This document shows, in pieces, positions 50,271 to 59,673 of a DNA stretch of 64,000 nucleotides. Below the pieces are notes generated by a model, which saw only the letters and a list, made by a program, of their open reading frames with translations, made no database searches and had not been told where the DNA came from. A program made the position numbers and the translations under genes. Source of the stretch: Streptoalloteichus tenebrarius (GTDB lineage: Bacteria; Actinomycetota; Actinomycetes; Mycobacteriales; Pseudonocardiaceae); assembly GCF_024171885.1 (NCBI RefSeq), contig NZ_JAMTCP010000021.1:47038-111037 (forward strand), read 5' to 3'. Each line of letters opens with the position of its first letter. Position 1 is the first letter of the stretch.

Positions 50271-53200
50271 GTGAGTCGAACCCGAGGACCGGGGCACGGC
50301 GTCCGCCGGGCCGCGGCGCGCTCGGCCGCGGCCCTGTTCGCCGCGGTGCTGGCGACCGGGGTGACCGGAGTCGGCGTGGCGAGCGGCCAGGACGGCCGGG
50401 GCGATCTCGCCCCGTCGGTGCCGGCCGCCGGCGGCCTGCCGGCCAAGGCGCTCCAGGACAAGATCGCGCCCCGGCTGGCGGCCGCGCAGGGCAGGGTGAC
50501 CGCGTTCGTCGAGCTGGAGAAGAAGCCGGCCGTCGACGCGTTCACCGAGAAGCAGGGCTCCGACAAGGAGCAGGCCAAGCAGGCCGCCAGGGAGGCCAAG
50601 CAGGACACCCAGCGCGCCGCCGAGAAGGTCGTCACCGAGCTGAAGGCCAAGGACGCCGGCGCGACGGAGACCTACCGCACCAGCAACGCCGTCCCGGGCG
50701 TCGTGGTCACCGCCGACGCCGACAAGGTGCGGACGTTGGCCGACCTGCCCGAGGTGCGGGCGGTGCACGCGGTCGTACCCAAGGAGCCCGGCAACGCCAA
50801 CGCGGTCCAGCTCACGCGGACCCTGGCCGCCTGGCAGCAGACCGGCCGCCTCGGCGACGGGATCAGGGTCGGCGTCATCGACACCGGCATCGACTACACC
50901 CACGCGACGTTCGGCGGGCCCGGCACCAAGGCCGCCTACGACGCGATCGACCGCACCAAGGCCGACCCCTCGTACTTCCCGACGCCCAAGGTGGTCGGCG
51001 GCGTCGACCTCGCCGGCGACGACTACGACGGCAGCGGCAAGAGCGGACCGGCGGCGATGGTGCCCAAGCCCGACCCGAACCCGATGGACTGCCACAGCCA
51101 CGGCACGCACGTCGCGGGCACGGCGGCCGGGCTCGGCGTCAACGCCGACGGCAGCACCTTCCGGGGCGACTACGACAAGCTGGACGACAAGCAGCTCAAC
51201 GAGATGCGCATCGGGCCGGGCACCGCGCCCAAGGCCCTGCTCTACGCCATCAAGGTGTTCGGCTGCACCGGGTCCACCAACCTCACCGGCCAGGCGCTGG
51301 ACTGGGCGCTCGACCCCGACGGCGACGGCGACTTCAGCGACCGCCTCGACGTCGTGAACCTGTCGCTGGGCCAGGACTACGGCGCTCCCGACGACCCGGA
51401 CAGCCTGTTCGTGCGCAAGCTGGTCAAGCACGGCGTGCTCCCGGTGATCTCGGCGGGCAACGGCGGCGACCTGTACGACGTGGGCGGCTCGCCGGGCAGC
51501 ACGCCCGAGGCGCTGACCGTGGCGAGCACGCGCGACTCGTTCGTCCTGCGGGACGGCGCCGAGGTGGTCGGCCCCGCCGACGTCGCCGGCGTGAAGGCCG
51601 GGCAGTACAGCCAGAACTACGCCGACTACGCCGGGCTGGAGCGCACCAAGCCGGTGGTCGGCCTGACCGATGAGTCCAACAAGGACGGTTGCCGCCCGTT
51701 CTCCTCGGCGGACAAGGCGGCCGTGGTGGGCCGGTTCGTCTGGCTGGAGTGGGACGACAACGACGCCAGCCGCCGCTGCGGTTCCGGGGTCAGGGCGGAC
51801 AACGCCCAGGCCGCCGGCGCGGTCGGCGCGATCTTCTCGTCCTCTGTGGACAACTTCAACGCCGGGATCGGCGGCAACAAGGGCATTCCGGTGTTCCAGT
51901 TCACCGGCACGGCCACCAAGGCCCTGCGCCCCGCGCTGGCCGCCGGCACGCTCCAGGTGCGCATGGCCGGCGACCTCCGCACGAGCGTGAAGACGCACGC
52001 GCCGGAGATCTCGGACACGCCGAGCACGTTCACCTCGCGCGGCGTGCACCACAAGGTCGTCAAGCCGGACGTGGCCGCGCCCGGCGACACGATCGCCTCG
52101 GCCCTCGTCGGCAGCGGCAACGGCACGCTGGTGATCAGTGGCACGTCGATGGCCGCGCCGCACACCTCCGGCATCGCCGCGCTGGTGCGCCAGGCCCACC
52201 CTGACTGGACGCCGGAGGAGGTCAAGGCGGCGGTGATGAACACCGCCGGCGCGGACGTCCGCACCGGACCCAACGGGACGGTGCTCGCGCCGAACCGCGT
52301 GGGCGCCGGCCGGATCGACGCCAAGTCGGCCCTGGACAACCAGGTGCTGGCCATGGTGGAGGACGACCCTGGCGCGGTCAGCGTCTCGTTCGGCACGGTC
52401 GAGGTCTCGGGCAGGACGGAGATCAGCAAGACCGTGAAGGTCGTGAACAAGGGCGTCAACTCGGTCGAGCTGACCCCGAGCTTCCAGGCCGCCACGCAGA
52501 TCCCCGGCGTCCGCTACGAGGTCTCCACCAGCTCCATCCGGCTCAGCCCGCGCGGCGTGGCCAAGGTGAAGCTGACGCTGAAGATCGACGATCCCGGCGC
52601 GCTGCGCAGGACCGTCGACCCGACCGTCCAGACGACGCAGCTCAACGTCGCTCGGCAGTTCCTGGCCGACGCCTCGGGCCGGCTGGTGCTGACCCCGAAG
52701 AACGGTTCGTCCACGCCGCTGCGCGTCCCGGTCTACGCCGCCCCGAAGCCCGTGGCGAAGATCAGCGCCGGTGACAGGGTGAAGTTCCACCGCGGCGACG
52801 CGCAGGCGGTGCTGAACCTCAAGGGGCGGGGGATCGACCAGGGGCAGGACGCCTCGGCCTACCGCTCGCTGGTGAGCGTCCTGGAGTTGCAGGGGACCTC
52901 CCCGCGGCTTCCGAAGTGCGACAAGAAGGTCACCAGCGACTGCACGCCGAACGACACCGCCAAGGGCGGCGACCTGCGGTACGTGGGCGCCACCTCGACC
53001 GCTCCGCTGGCCAGGGCCCAGGGCAAGGCCGACCAGGCCCTCCTCGCCTTCGGCATCGCCACGTGGGGCAACTGGTACAACGTCGGGTCCAACACCGTGC
53101 CCTACATCGACATCGACGTGAACGGCGACGGCAAGCCCGAGTTCGAGACCTTCGTCTCGAAGCCGAGCGGCACCGACGTGCTGGTCGCCTCCACGGTGGA

Positions 53201-53708
53201 CCTGAACAAGCCGCTGCCCAACGGCGGGTTCCAGTCGGTCGACCTGCAACCGGTCAACGGCCAGTTCGGCGACGTCGACACGAACGTCTTCGACAGCGAC
53301 GTCATCGTGCTGCCGGTGTCGCTCAAGGCGCTCGGGATCGACCCGAACGCCGCGTCGGCCCGGCTGTCGTACACCGTCGGCGTCTCCGGCTTCTACACCG
53401 GCCCTGCCGACAAGGACGGCGTGATCGACAAGCTCGACAAGCCGATGTCGTTCGACCCGCTCAAGCCGGGCCTGTGGGCGCAGGGCGGCGGCGACGCCGC
53501 ACTGTCCTACGTGGCCAGGCCGGGCACCGCGCTGGTCGTCAACCGGGACGCCGGCTCGCTGGCGATGGACAGGGCGGACAAGCTGCTCGTCCTGCACCAC
53601 CACAACGCCTCGGGCGACAGGGCCCAGGTCGTGTCGGTCGACGGCGCCCGCGCCTGGTCCGACGTGGACCTGGGCCGGGGCGCCGGGGACGGGCGTCACT
53701 CGTCCTGA
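50271..53708 (+). CDS. secreted subtilisin-family serine protease (S8) with PA insert
   Basis: 1145 aa. Order: signal peptide (hydrophobic core at about residues 18-36), an I9-type propeptide region (about 65-165, VTAFVELEKKPAVDAF), then the S8 domain with Asp in VGVIDTGIDYTH (about 204), His in CHSHGTHVAGTA (about 277) and Ser in SGTSMAAPHTSG (about 625). A protease-associated domain is inserted at about 480-570 (VVGRFVWLEWDDND...). The last 450 residues are beta-rich, probably Fn3-like. GTG 50271 is chosen for GAGGG 5 nt upstream. A secreted nutrient-scavenging or processing protease. Confidence 0.9.
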   Translation: MSRTRGPGHGVRRAAARSAAALFAAVLATGVTGVGVASGQDGRGDLAPSVPAAGGLPAKALQDKIAPRLAAAQGRVTAFVELEKKPAVDAFTEKQGSDKEQAKQAAREAKQDTQRAAEKVVTELKAKDAGATETYRTSNAVPGVVVTADADKVRTLADLPEVRAVHAVVPKEPGNANAVQLTRTLAAWQQTGRLGDGIRVGVIDTGIDYTHATFGGPGTKAAYDAIDRTKADPSYFPTPKVVGGVDLAGDDYDGSGKSGPAAMVPKPDPNPMDCHSHGTHVAGTAAGLGVNADGSTFRGDYDKLDDKQLNEMRIGPGTAPKALLYAIKVFGCTGSTNLTGQALDWALDPDGDGDFSDRLDVVNLSLGQDYGAPDDPDSLFVRKLVKHGVLPVISAGNGGDLYDVGGSPGSTPEALTVASTRDSFVLRDGAEVVGPADVAGVKAGQYSQNYADYAGLERTKPVVGLTDESNKDGCRPFSSADKAAVVGRFVWLEWDDNDASRRCGSGVRADNAQAAGAVGAIFSSSVDNFNAGIGGNKGIPVFQFTGTATKALRPALAAGTLQVRMAGDLRTSVKTHAPEISDTPSTFTSRGVHHKVVKPDVAAPGDTIASALVGSGNGTLVISGTSMAAPHTSGIAALVRQAHPDWTPEEVKAAVMNTAGADVRTGPNGTVLAPNRVGAGRIDAKSALDNQVLAMVEDDPGAVSVSFGTVEVSGRTEISKTVKVVNKGVNSVELTPSFQAATQIPGVRYEVSTSSIRLSPRGVAKVKLTLKIDDPGALRRTVDPTVQTTQLNVARQFLADASGRLVLTPKNGSSTPLRVPVYAAPKPVAKISAGDRVKFHRGDAQAVLNLKGRGIDQGQDASAYRSLVSVLELQGTSPRLPKCDKKVTSDCTPNDTAKGGDLRYVGATSTAPLARAQGKADQALLAFGIATWGNWYNVGSNTVPYIDIDVNGDGKPEFETFVSKPSGTDVLVASTVDLNKPLPNGGFQSVDLQPVNGQFGDVDTNVFDSDVIVLPVSLKALGIDPNAASARLSYTVGVSGFYTGPADKDGVIDKLDKPMSFDPLKPGLWAQGGGDAALSYVARPGTALVVNRDAGSLAMDRADKLLVLHHHNASGDRAQVVSVDGARAWSDVDLGRGAGDGRHSS

Positions 53709-54071
53709 CGTCGAGGGGTCCGACGGACACCGGTGCCCGGGTCGGCTGACCGCCGGCCCGGGCACCGTCCTTCTCCGACCAGGTGACAGCGGGTGCCGGG
53801 GGCGGGCGGCGGTTCACGGTGGACCCCGGGGGCGCTTTGCCTTGCGGCGCCGGGCAGAATGCGCACTCCGACGGTCCGCGCTGTCCCATCCGGTCCAGCG
53901 CGGACGATGACGGCGGACCCGACGCGGCATCACCCGAACGGGTGTCCCGCAGATCGGGATAGATCAGTGTGGAGGCGTGTCCGCGCTGCGGATAGCGACG
54001 CGGCGGCGGGTAGCCTTCGCGCAAGTGGATGGGTTCCGATGGGTGGGACCTACAACCCGGGAGGTGTGTCG
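53709..54071. other. 363-nt region between subtilase gene and leuB
   Basis: After the hairpin, a -10 box TAGCCT (54011-54016) precedes leuB. A 20-codon upstream frame (GTG 54025 to TGA 54087) starts 8 nt after it and overlaps the leuB start; it has no run of Leu codons. Confidence 0.5.
53732..53766 (+). terminator. terminator after the subtilase gene
   Basis: A 15-bp stem with one wobble pair (53732-53746 with 53752-53766) and 5-nt loop, 23 nt after the stop. Confidence 0.72.
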
Positions 54072-55118
54072 ATGCGGCTCGCGGTGATCCCAGGTGACGG
54101 GATTGGACCCGAGGTGATCGCCGAGGCGCTCAAGGTGCTCGGTGAGGTCGTGCCGGATGCGGAGATCACCCGCTACGACCTCGGCGCGGCGCGGTGGCAC
54201 GCCACCGGAGAGTTGCTGCCGGAGTCGGTGCTGGGGGAGCTGCGCCAGCACGACGCCATCCTGCTCGGCGCCGTCGGCGATCCCTCGGTGCCCAGCGGGA
54301 TCCTGGAGCGCGGGCTGCTGCTGCGCCTGCGCTTCGAGCTGGACCACCACGTGAACCTGCGGCCGGCGCGGCTGTACCCGGGCGTGCGCAGCCCGATCGC
54401 CGACCCGCCGGAGATCGACATGCTGGTGGTGCGCGAGGGCACGGAGGGCCTCTACGCGGGCAACGGCGGCCTGCTGCGCAAGGACACCCCGCACGAGATC
54501 GCGACCGAGGTCAGCATCAACACCTCGTTCGGCGTCGAGCGGGTGGTGCGGGACGCGTTCCAGCGGGCGCAGGGCCGTCCGCGCCGGCACCTGACGCTGG
54601 TGCACAAGACCAACGTCCTCACCCACGCGGGCTCGCTGTGGTCCAGGGTGGTCGAGGAGGTCTCGCTCCAGTACCCGGACGTGACCGTGTCCTACCAGCA
54701 CGTGGACGCCACGACGATCCACATGGTGACCGACCCCGGCCGGTTCGACGTGATCGTCACGGACAACCTGTTCGGCGACATCATCACCGACCTCGCGGCG
54801 GCGGTGACCGGCGGCATCGGGCTGGCGGCCTCGGGCAACCTGGACGTCACCCGGCGCAACCCGAGCATGTTCGAGCCGGTGCACGGCAGCGCCCCGGACA
54901 TCGCGGGCCAGGGCGTCGCGGACCCGACGGCCGCGGTGCTGTCGGTCGCGCTGCTGCTGGACCACCTCGGCGAGCAGGAGGCGGCGCGGCGGATCGAGGC
55001 GGCGGTGGCCTTCGACCTGGCCACCCGCGACCACTCGGCGCCGGGCGCGACCTACGCGATCGGCGACCGCCTGGCGGCGCTGGTCTCCTCCAACACGCAC
55101 CACCGCGCCGAGGTCTGA
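54072..55118 (+). CDS. leuB: 3-isopropylmalate dehydrogenase
   Basis: 348 aa. NAD-dependent oxidative decarboxylation of 3-isopropylmalate in leucine synthesis. It opens [23 protein letters not shown], with the family segments [67 protein letters not shown] and [21 protein letters not shown] 7 nt upstream fixes ATG 54072; an in-frame ATG at 54039 would add 11 residues. It corresponds to Rv2995c. leuA, leuC and leuD are not in the window. Confidence 0.95.
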   Translation: MRLAVIPGDGIGPEVIAEALKVLGEVVPDAEITRYDLGAARWHATGELLPESVLGELRQHDAILLGAVGDPSVPSGILERGLLLRLRFELDHHVNLRPARLYPGVRSPIADPPEIDMLVVREGTEGLYAGNGGLLRKDTPHEIATEVSINTSFGVERVVRDAFQRAQGRPRRHLTLVHKTNVLTHAGSLWSRVVEEVSLQYPDVTVSYQHVDATTIHMVTDPGRFDVIVTDNLFGDIITDLAAAVTGGIGLAASGNLDVTRRNPSMFEPVHGSAPDIAGQGVADPTAAVLSVALLLDHLGEQEAARRIEAAVAFDLATRDHSAPGATYAIGDRLAALVSSNTHHRAEV

Positions 55119-55142
55119 TCCTCGCCGAGATCGTTCCTCCGT

Positions 55143-55176
55143 CCGGGGCCCCGACCACCCGTGGTCGGGGCCCCGG
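55143..55176. terminator. bidirectional hairpin after leuB
   Basis: A 16-bp perfect stem (55143-55158 with 55161-55176) and 2-nt loop lie between convergent leuB and the Tm-1-like gene. GGCCTTTCCC-type direct repeats follow at about 55186-55218. Confidence 0.75.
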
Positions 55177-55236
55177 CGTTCCTCGGGCTTTCCCCGGCCT
55201 TTCCCCGGCCTTTCCCGGTGTGAGCCGGGCGGGGCG

Positions 55237-56505
55237 TCAGACGGTGAGCGGCTGACGGAGCCGGCTCGTGCTGAGCACGTCGTGGAAGTGCTCGGCGGCG
55301 GCATGCCCGAACCGTTCGTCATTGATGTGCGCGGCGATCTCGCACAGCTCCACGTGCGAGCCCGCCACGCCCGCGCGCAGCGCCTCGACCAGCGCGCGGT
55401 CCGCCTCGGGGTCGTGGAAGGGCTGGCCGGGAGCGTCGTAGGCGGACAGCCCGCCCAGCGGGACCAGGACCCGGACGGGGCCGGTGGCGGCGACCAGCTT
55501 CGCCGCGATCCGCCGGCCCAGCTCGGCCTGTTCGGCCGCGGTCAGCCGGACGACCGTCACGGTCGGGTTGTGCTCGTGGATCGTGCGGTGGCGCAGCCGC
55601 TCCGGGACCGTCTCCCTGGCGCCGAAGTTGACCATGTCCAGCGCGCCGAGGCTCACCACCTGGGGCAGCCCGGCCCGCCCCGCCGCCTCCAGCCGGCGCG
55701 GCCCCGCCGACAGCACGCCGCCCATCAGGTCGTCGGCCAGCTCGGTCGTGGTCAGGTCGAGCACGCCGGCCAGGAGGTCGCCGCCGGCCAGCTCCTCCAA
55801 CGCCCTGCCCCCGGTCCCGTTGGCGTGGAACACCAGCACCTCGTACCCGAGTTCCTCCAGGCGCCGCCTGGCCGCGGTCACGCCCGGGGTGGTGACGCCG
55901 AACATCGTGGTGGCCACGAGCGGGCGGCGCTCGCCGCCCGACGCGGCCCGCGCGGCCTCGGCGCCCTCCCTGGCGCGGTAGGCGATCGCCATGCTCGCGG
56001 CCGCGCTCGCCGCGTTGCCGAGGATGCGCTCGGAGAACCGGTTGATCCCGGCGATGTCGAGCACGCTGTGCATCAGGGTCATGTCCGTCGAGCCGACGAA
56101 CGGGGCGCAGTCGCCGGCGGCCATCGTGGAGACGAGCAGCTTGGGGACGCCGACGGGCAGGGCCCGCATCGCCGTGCTGGCGATCACCGAGCCGCAGGAG
56201 CCGCCCAGGGACAGCGCGGCGTGCAGGCGTCCCTCCGCGTGCAGTCGGCGCAGCGTCTGGGCCGCGCCTTCGGCCATCGCTCTCACCGCGGCGTTCCGGT
56301 CGCCACGGGCGCGGAGCGCCGCCAGGTCGTGCCCGGCCGCCGCCGCGACCTCCGCGCGGTCGATGTCCGCGCGCACGAGGGGCGCGCCCATCACCCCGCT
56401 GTCGACGAGGACGGTCTCGCAGCCCGCCGCGCGGACCCGCTCCGCGAGCCAGGCGAACTCCGTCCCCTTGGTGTCCAACGTCCCGACAAGCACAACAGTG
56501 GTCAT
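55237..56505 (-). CDS. Tm-1-like (UPF0261) ATP-binding domain protein
   Basis: 422 aa. It opens TTVVLVGTLDTKGTEFAWLAERVRAAGCE, the hallmark of the Tm-1/UPF0261 family, and has SLGGSCGSVIASTAMRALPVGVPKLLVSTMAAGD and FHANGTGGRALEEL. The fold resembles two Rossmann-like domains with a nucleotide site; the plant member binds a viral helicase, but bacterial function is unknown. In other bacteria it is often followed by a TIM-barrel partner gene, which is absent here. ATG 56505 has GGAGG 7 nt upstream; the open frame continues upstream without support. Confidence 0.82.
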   Translation of the reverse strand: MTTVVLVGTLDTKGTEFAWLAERVRAAGCETVLVDSGVMGAPLVRADIDRAEVAAAAGHDLAALRARGDRNAAVRAMAEGAAQTLRRLHAEGRLHAALSLGGSCGSVIASTAMRALPVGVPKLLVSTMAAGDCAPFVGSTDMTLMHSVLDIAGINRFSERILGNAASAAASMAIAYRAREGAEAARAASGGERRPLVATTMFGVTTPGVTAARRRLEELGYEVLVFHANGTGGRALEELAGGDLLAGVLDLTTTELADDLMGGVLSAGPRRLEAAGRAGLPQVVSLGALDMVNFGARETVPERLRHRTIHEHNPTVTVVRLTAAEQAELGRRIAAKLVAATGPVRVLVPLGGLSAYDAPGQPFHDPEADRALVEALRAGVAGSHVELCEIAAHINDERFGHAAAEHFHDVLSTSRLRQPLTV

Positions 56506-56687
56506 CTCAGTCCTCCGGTCCCACCCACCACATCGGCCACAGGCTGCCGAGGCCGGAGCACCCGGCCCAGCCTCCTCGCGGGTGGAACCGGGCGCGGGTC
56601 GACCACGCTCCGCGATCATCGGCGGTGGGAGGCGGGGCGCCTGATGATCACGCCGTGTTCCAGGGACTGGGATCACTCGTCCGTGAA

Positions 56688-56717
56688 TTGGTACGAGGCG
56701 GAGGGCTGTGGCAGCAT
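56688..56717 (+). promoter_or_regulatory. promoter of the cimA leader
   Basis: TTGGTA (56688-56693), an 18-nt spacer and CAGCAT (56712-56717), with the leader GTG 7 nt further on. The spacing is the same as at the ilvB leader; the -10 is a weaker match. Confidence 0.5.
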
Positions 56718-56724
56718 CGGGGAC

Positions 56725-56769
56725 GTGGCTCGCTCCAGCGTGATCATCATTGGCTGGCGCGTCGGGTGA
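56725..56769 (+). CDS. isoleucine leader peptide of the cimA attenuator
   Basis: A 14-codon frame encodes MARSSVIIIGWRVG and ends TGA. Val-Ile-Ile-Ile (56740-56751) are the control codons, matching the product of the cimA pathway. It is read from the 5' end of the transcript (no ribosome binding site, -10 box 7 nt upstream). The codons right after the Ile run (56757-56766) form one arm of an antiterminator. Confidence 0.75.
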   Translation: MARSSVIIIGWRVG

Positions 56770-56836
56770 ATGATCCGGGCACCGGTGCCCGTGACCCCCG
56801 ACGCGCAGACCTCTCGCATCCGCGGGGGGTCTTTTT
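56757..56836 (+). promoter_or_regulatory. attenuator of cimA: mutually exclusive antiterminator and terminator
   Basis: Antiterminator: GCGCGTCGGG (56757-56766) pairs with CCCGACGCGC (56797-56806), 10 bp. Terminator: GACCCCC (56793-56799) pairs with GGGGGTC (56825-56831), followed by five T. They share 56797-56799, so only one can form. A separate palindrome GGGCACCGGTGCCC (56777-56790) lies in the antiterminator loop. Confidence 0.72.
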
Positions 56837-56945
56837 GTTTTCCCGCCCGACCTTCCCGTCCCTTCCCGTCCCCCTCCGCCACCCCAACCCCCTCTCCGAG
56901 GCCGCAGCCCTCCCAGACCGCCCCGACCGCTCCAGGGAGACCACC

Positions 56946-58568
56946 GTGAACCGCCCCACCGCCCCGACCGGCACCCCGCTCGGCGACTCGTTCCACGTCT
57001 ACGACACGACGCTCAGGGACGGCGCGCAGCGCGAGGGCATCTCCTACTCCGTGACCGACAAGCTGGCCGTGGCCCGGTTGCTGGACTCCCTGGGCGTCGG
57101 GTTCATCGAGGGCGGCTGGCCGGGCGCGCTGCCCAAGGACACCGAGTTCTTCGCCCGCGCCGCCGAGGGCGAGCTGGAGCTGCGGCACGCGGCGCTGGTC
57201 GCCTTCGGCTCCACCCGCAGGCCCGGCGTCGCCGCGGCCGACGACCCGCAGGTGCGGGCGTTGCTCGACTCGCGGGCCCCGGTCGTGACGCTGGTGGCGA
57301 AGTCGGACCGCCGGCACGTCGAACGCGCCCTGCGCACCGACGTGGCCGAGGCAGCGGCGATGGTCTCCGACACCGTGCGGCTGCTCGTCTCCGAGGGTCG
57401 GCGTGTCTTCCTCGACGCCGAGCACTTCTTCGACGGCTACGCCTTCGACCCCGACTGCGCGCTGCGGGTGTTGCAGTCCGGTGTGGACGCCGGAGCCGAC
57501 GTCGTGGTGCTGTGCGACACCAACGGGGGGCAGCTCCCGCTCCAGATCGCGGAGACCGTCGCCGAGGTCGTGGCCCGCACCGGCTTCCGCGTCGGCATCC
57601 ACTGCCAGGACGACACGGCCTGCGCCGTGGCCAACACGGTCGCGGCGGTGCAGGCCGGCGCCACGCACGTCCAGTGCACGGCGAACGGCTACGGCGAGCG
57701 CACCGGCAACGCCGACCTGTTCGCCGTCGTCGGCAACCTCGTGACCAAGCTCGGCATGCCCGTGCTGCCGGCGGAGTCGCTGCCCGAACTCACCCGCGTC
57801 TCGCACGCCCTCGCCGAGATCGCGAACCTCGCGCCCGACACCCACCAGGCCTACGTCGGGTCGTCGGCCTTCGCCCACAAGGCGGGGCTGCACGCGAGCG
57901 CGATCAAGGTGGACCCGGAGCTGTACAACCACGTCGATCCGGCCACCGTCGGCAACGGGATGCGGGTTCTCGTCACCGAGATGGCCGGCCGGGCCAGCCT
58001 GGAGCTGAAGGGGCGTGAGCTCGGGCTGGACCTGGCCGGCCGACCCGACGCGGTCGGCAGGGCCGTGCGCAGGGTCAAGGAGCTGGAGGCGCGCGGCTGG
58101 TCCTTCGAGGCGGCCGACGCGTCGCTGGAGTTGTTGCTGCGCCGGGAGCTGGAGGAGTCCGAGACGGAGGCCCCGTTCTCGCTGGAGTCCTACCGCGTGG
58201 TGCTCGACCACCGCGCCGACGGCGAGGTGGTCTCCGAGGCGACGGTCCGGCTGCGGGTCGCGGGGGAGCGGATCATCGCCACCGCCGAGGGCAACGGCCC
58301 GGTGCACGCGTTGGACGCGGCGCTGCGCAAGGCGTTGGAGCCGGCGATGCCGTGGCTGTCCAGCGTGGAGCTGGCCGACTACAAGGTCAGGATCCTCGTC
58401 GAGCACCCGGGAACCGACGCGGTGACCAGGGTCCTGGTGCAGTCCAGCGACGGCGAGCGGGAGTGGACCACGGTCGGCGTCCACGGCAACATCGTCGAGG
58501 CGAGCTGGCTCGCCCTGTGCGACGCGCTGGTCTACAAGGCGCTGGCCGTGCGGGAGTTGGTGGGCTGA
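56946..58568 (+). CDS. cimA: citramalate synthase (LeuA-like, CimA type)
   Basis: 540 aa. It condenses pyruvate and acetyl-CoA to (R)-citramalate, a threonine-independent route to 2-oxobutanoate and isoleucine. It has the HMGL-like barrel (YDTTLRDGAQREGISYSVTDKL, metal His in GIHCQDDTACAVAN) and the CimA-type middle segment (AYVGSSAFAHKAGLHASAI, YNHVDPATVGN). The C-terminal LeuA dimer-type regulatory domain starts at about residue 410. The Ile-rich leader upstream supports the isoleucine role. GTG 56946 has AGGGAGA 5 nt upstream. No counterpart is in the mycobacterial block as I recall it. Confidence 0.9.
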   Translation: MNRPTAPTGTPLGDSFHVYDTTLRDGAQREGISYSVTDKLAVARLLDSLGVGFIEGGWPGALPKDTEFFARAAEGELELRHAALVAFGSTRRPGVAAADDPQVRALLDSRAPVVTLVAKSDRRHVERALRTDVAEAAAMVSDTVRLLVSEGRRVFLDAEHFFDGYAFDPDCALRVLQSGVDAGADVVVLCDTNGGQLPLQIAETVAEVVARTGFRVGIHCQDDTACAVANTVAAVQAGATHVQCTANGYGERTGNADLFAVVGNLVTKLGMPVLPAESLPELTRVSHALAEIANLAPDTHQAYVGSSAFAHKAGLHASAIKVDPELYNHVDPATVGNGMRVLVTEMAGRASLELKGRELGLDLAGRPDAVGRAVRRVKELEARGWSFEAADASLELLLRRELEESETEAPFSLESYRVVLDHRADGEVVSEATVRLRVAGERIIATAEGNGPVHALDAALRKALEPAMPWLSSVELADYKVRILVEHPGTDAVTRVLVQSSDGEREWTTVGVHGNIVEASWLALCDALVYKALAVRELVG

Positions 58569-58750
58569 GCCGCCGGGGGAACGCCCCTGGTCGGGCCGGG
58601 CGGCGTGCGGCGCTGCCCGGCCGCCGCGGGGCGGCCGCGGGGCCGCTGTGGGGACGTCACCCGGCGGGGCGGACACTTCCGGCGGGCGTCGCGGCCGCTG
58701 GGTTACCGTTTTCGGCGTCCCCTCAGGCTCACCAGACCACAGGAGCGTCC

Positions 58751-59536
58751 GTGCGCATCGCCCGCATCGTCCACCCCGAAGGCATCGCGTTCGCGGCCAT
58801 CCAAGGCGAGCCCGGCGCCGCGCTGGACGACCAGGTCGCGTCGGAGATCGCCGAGCACCCGTTCGGCACGGTGACCTTCACCGGGCGCGCCTGGAAGCTG
58901 GCCGACGTCCGGCTGCTGGCCCCGATCCTGCCGTCCAAGGTGGTCTGCGTCGGTAAGAACTACGCCGACCACGCCGAGGAGATGGGCGGCGTCGCCCCGG
59001 CCGACCCGGTCATCTTCCTCAAGCCGCCCACCGCCGTGGTCGGCCCGAACGCCGAGATCAAGCTGCCGGCCAACTCCACGAGGGTGGACTACGAGGGCGA
59101 GCTGGCCGTGGTGATCGGCCGGCCCTGCCGGGACGTGCCCGCGGAGCGCGCCGCCCAGATGGTGCTGGGCTACACGGTCGCCAACGACGTGACCGCCCGC
59201 GACCAGCAGCAGGCCGACGGCCAGTGGGCCAGGGCCAAGGGCTACGACACGTTCTGCCCGCTCGGGCCGTGGATCGACACCACCGTCGACCCCGCCGACC
59301 TGGCCATCCGCACCGAGCTGGACGGGCAGGTGCGGCAGGACGCCCGCACCTCGCGGCTGATCCACGACGTGCCCCGGCTCATCGAGTGGGTCTCCTCGGT
59401 GATGACGTTGCTGCCCGGCGACGTCATCCTCACCGGCACCCCGGCGGGCGTGGGCCCGGTGCGGCCCGGCCAGACCGTGTCGGTCACCGTCGAGGGCATC
59501 GGCACCCTGAGCAACCCGGTGGGCCTGCGGTCCTGA
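58751..59536 (+). CDS. fumarylacetoacetate hydrolase (FAH) family protein
   Basis: 261 aa. The C-terminal FAH domain carries the metal ligands Glu-X-Glu in DYEGELAVVIG and Asp in ANDVTARDQQ, with VCVGKNYADHAEEM and LTGTPAGVGPV conserved. Members hydrolyse or decarboxylate acylpyruvates and related diketo acids; oxaloacetate decarboxylase activity is also common, so the substrate is open. AGGAG lies 5 nt before GTG 58751. It corresponds to Rv2993c beside gltX. Confidence 0.88.
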   Translation: MRIARIVHPEGIAFAAIQGEPGAALDDQVASEIAEHPFGTVTFTGRAWKLADVRLLAPILPSKVVCVGKNYADHAEEMGGVAPADPVIFLKPPTAVVGPNAEIKLPANSTRVDYEGELAVVIGRPCRDVPAERAAQMVLGYTVANDVTARDQQQADGQWARAKGYDTFCPLGPWIDTTVDPADLAIRTELDGQVRQDARTSRLIHDVPRLIEWVSSVMTLLPGDVILTGTPAGVGPVRPGQTVSVTVEGIGTLSNPVGLRS

Positions 59537-59628
59537 GACGCCGGACCGGTCCTGAGACGCCGGACCCGAACGGGGTCGGACCTCGGGTCCCGGCCGGAGG
59601 GACGACTGGACACCCGACCGGACGGACG

Positions 59629-59660
59629 ACGCCCCCGGCACGCGCGCGTGCCGGGGGCGT
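59629..59660. terminator. bidirectional terminator between FAH and monooxygenase genes
   Basis: A perfect 32-bp palindrome centred at 59644/59645 lies 92 nt after the FAH stop and 13 nt beyond the convergent gene. Confidence 0.78.
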
Positions 59661-59673
59661 TCGCGTGCCCCCG

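Larger units (their letters stand above)
56506..56945. other. 440-nt divergent region carrying the cimA leader
   Basis: Between the Tm-1-like gene and cimA. The cimA promoter, leader peptide and attenuator occupy 56688-56836; the rest has no supported gene. Confidence 0.6.

Noticed and set aside
56506..56676. 57-residue N-terminal extension of the Tm-1-like protein
   Set aside because: The strong ribosome binding site and the conserved TTVVLVGTLDTKG start place initiation at 56505.
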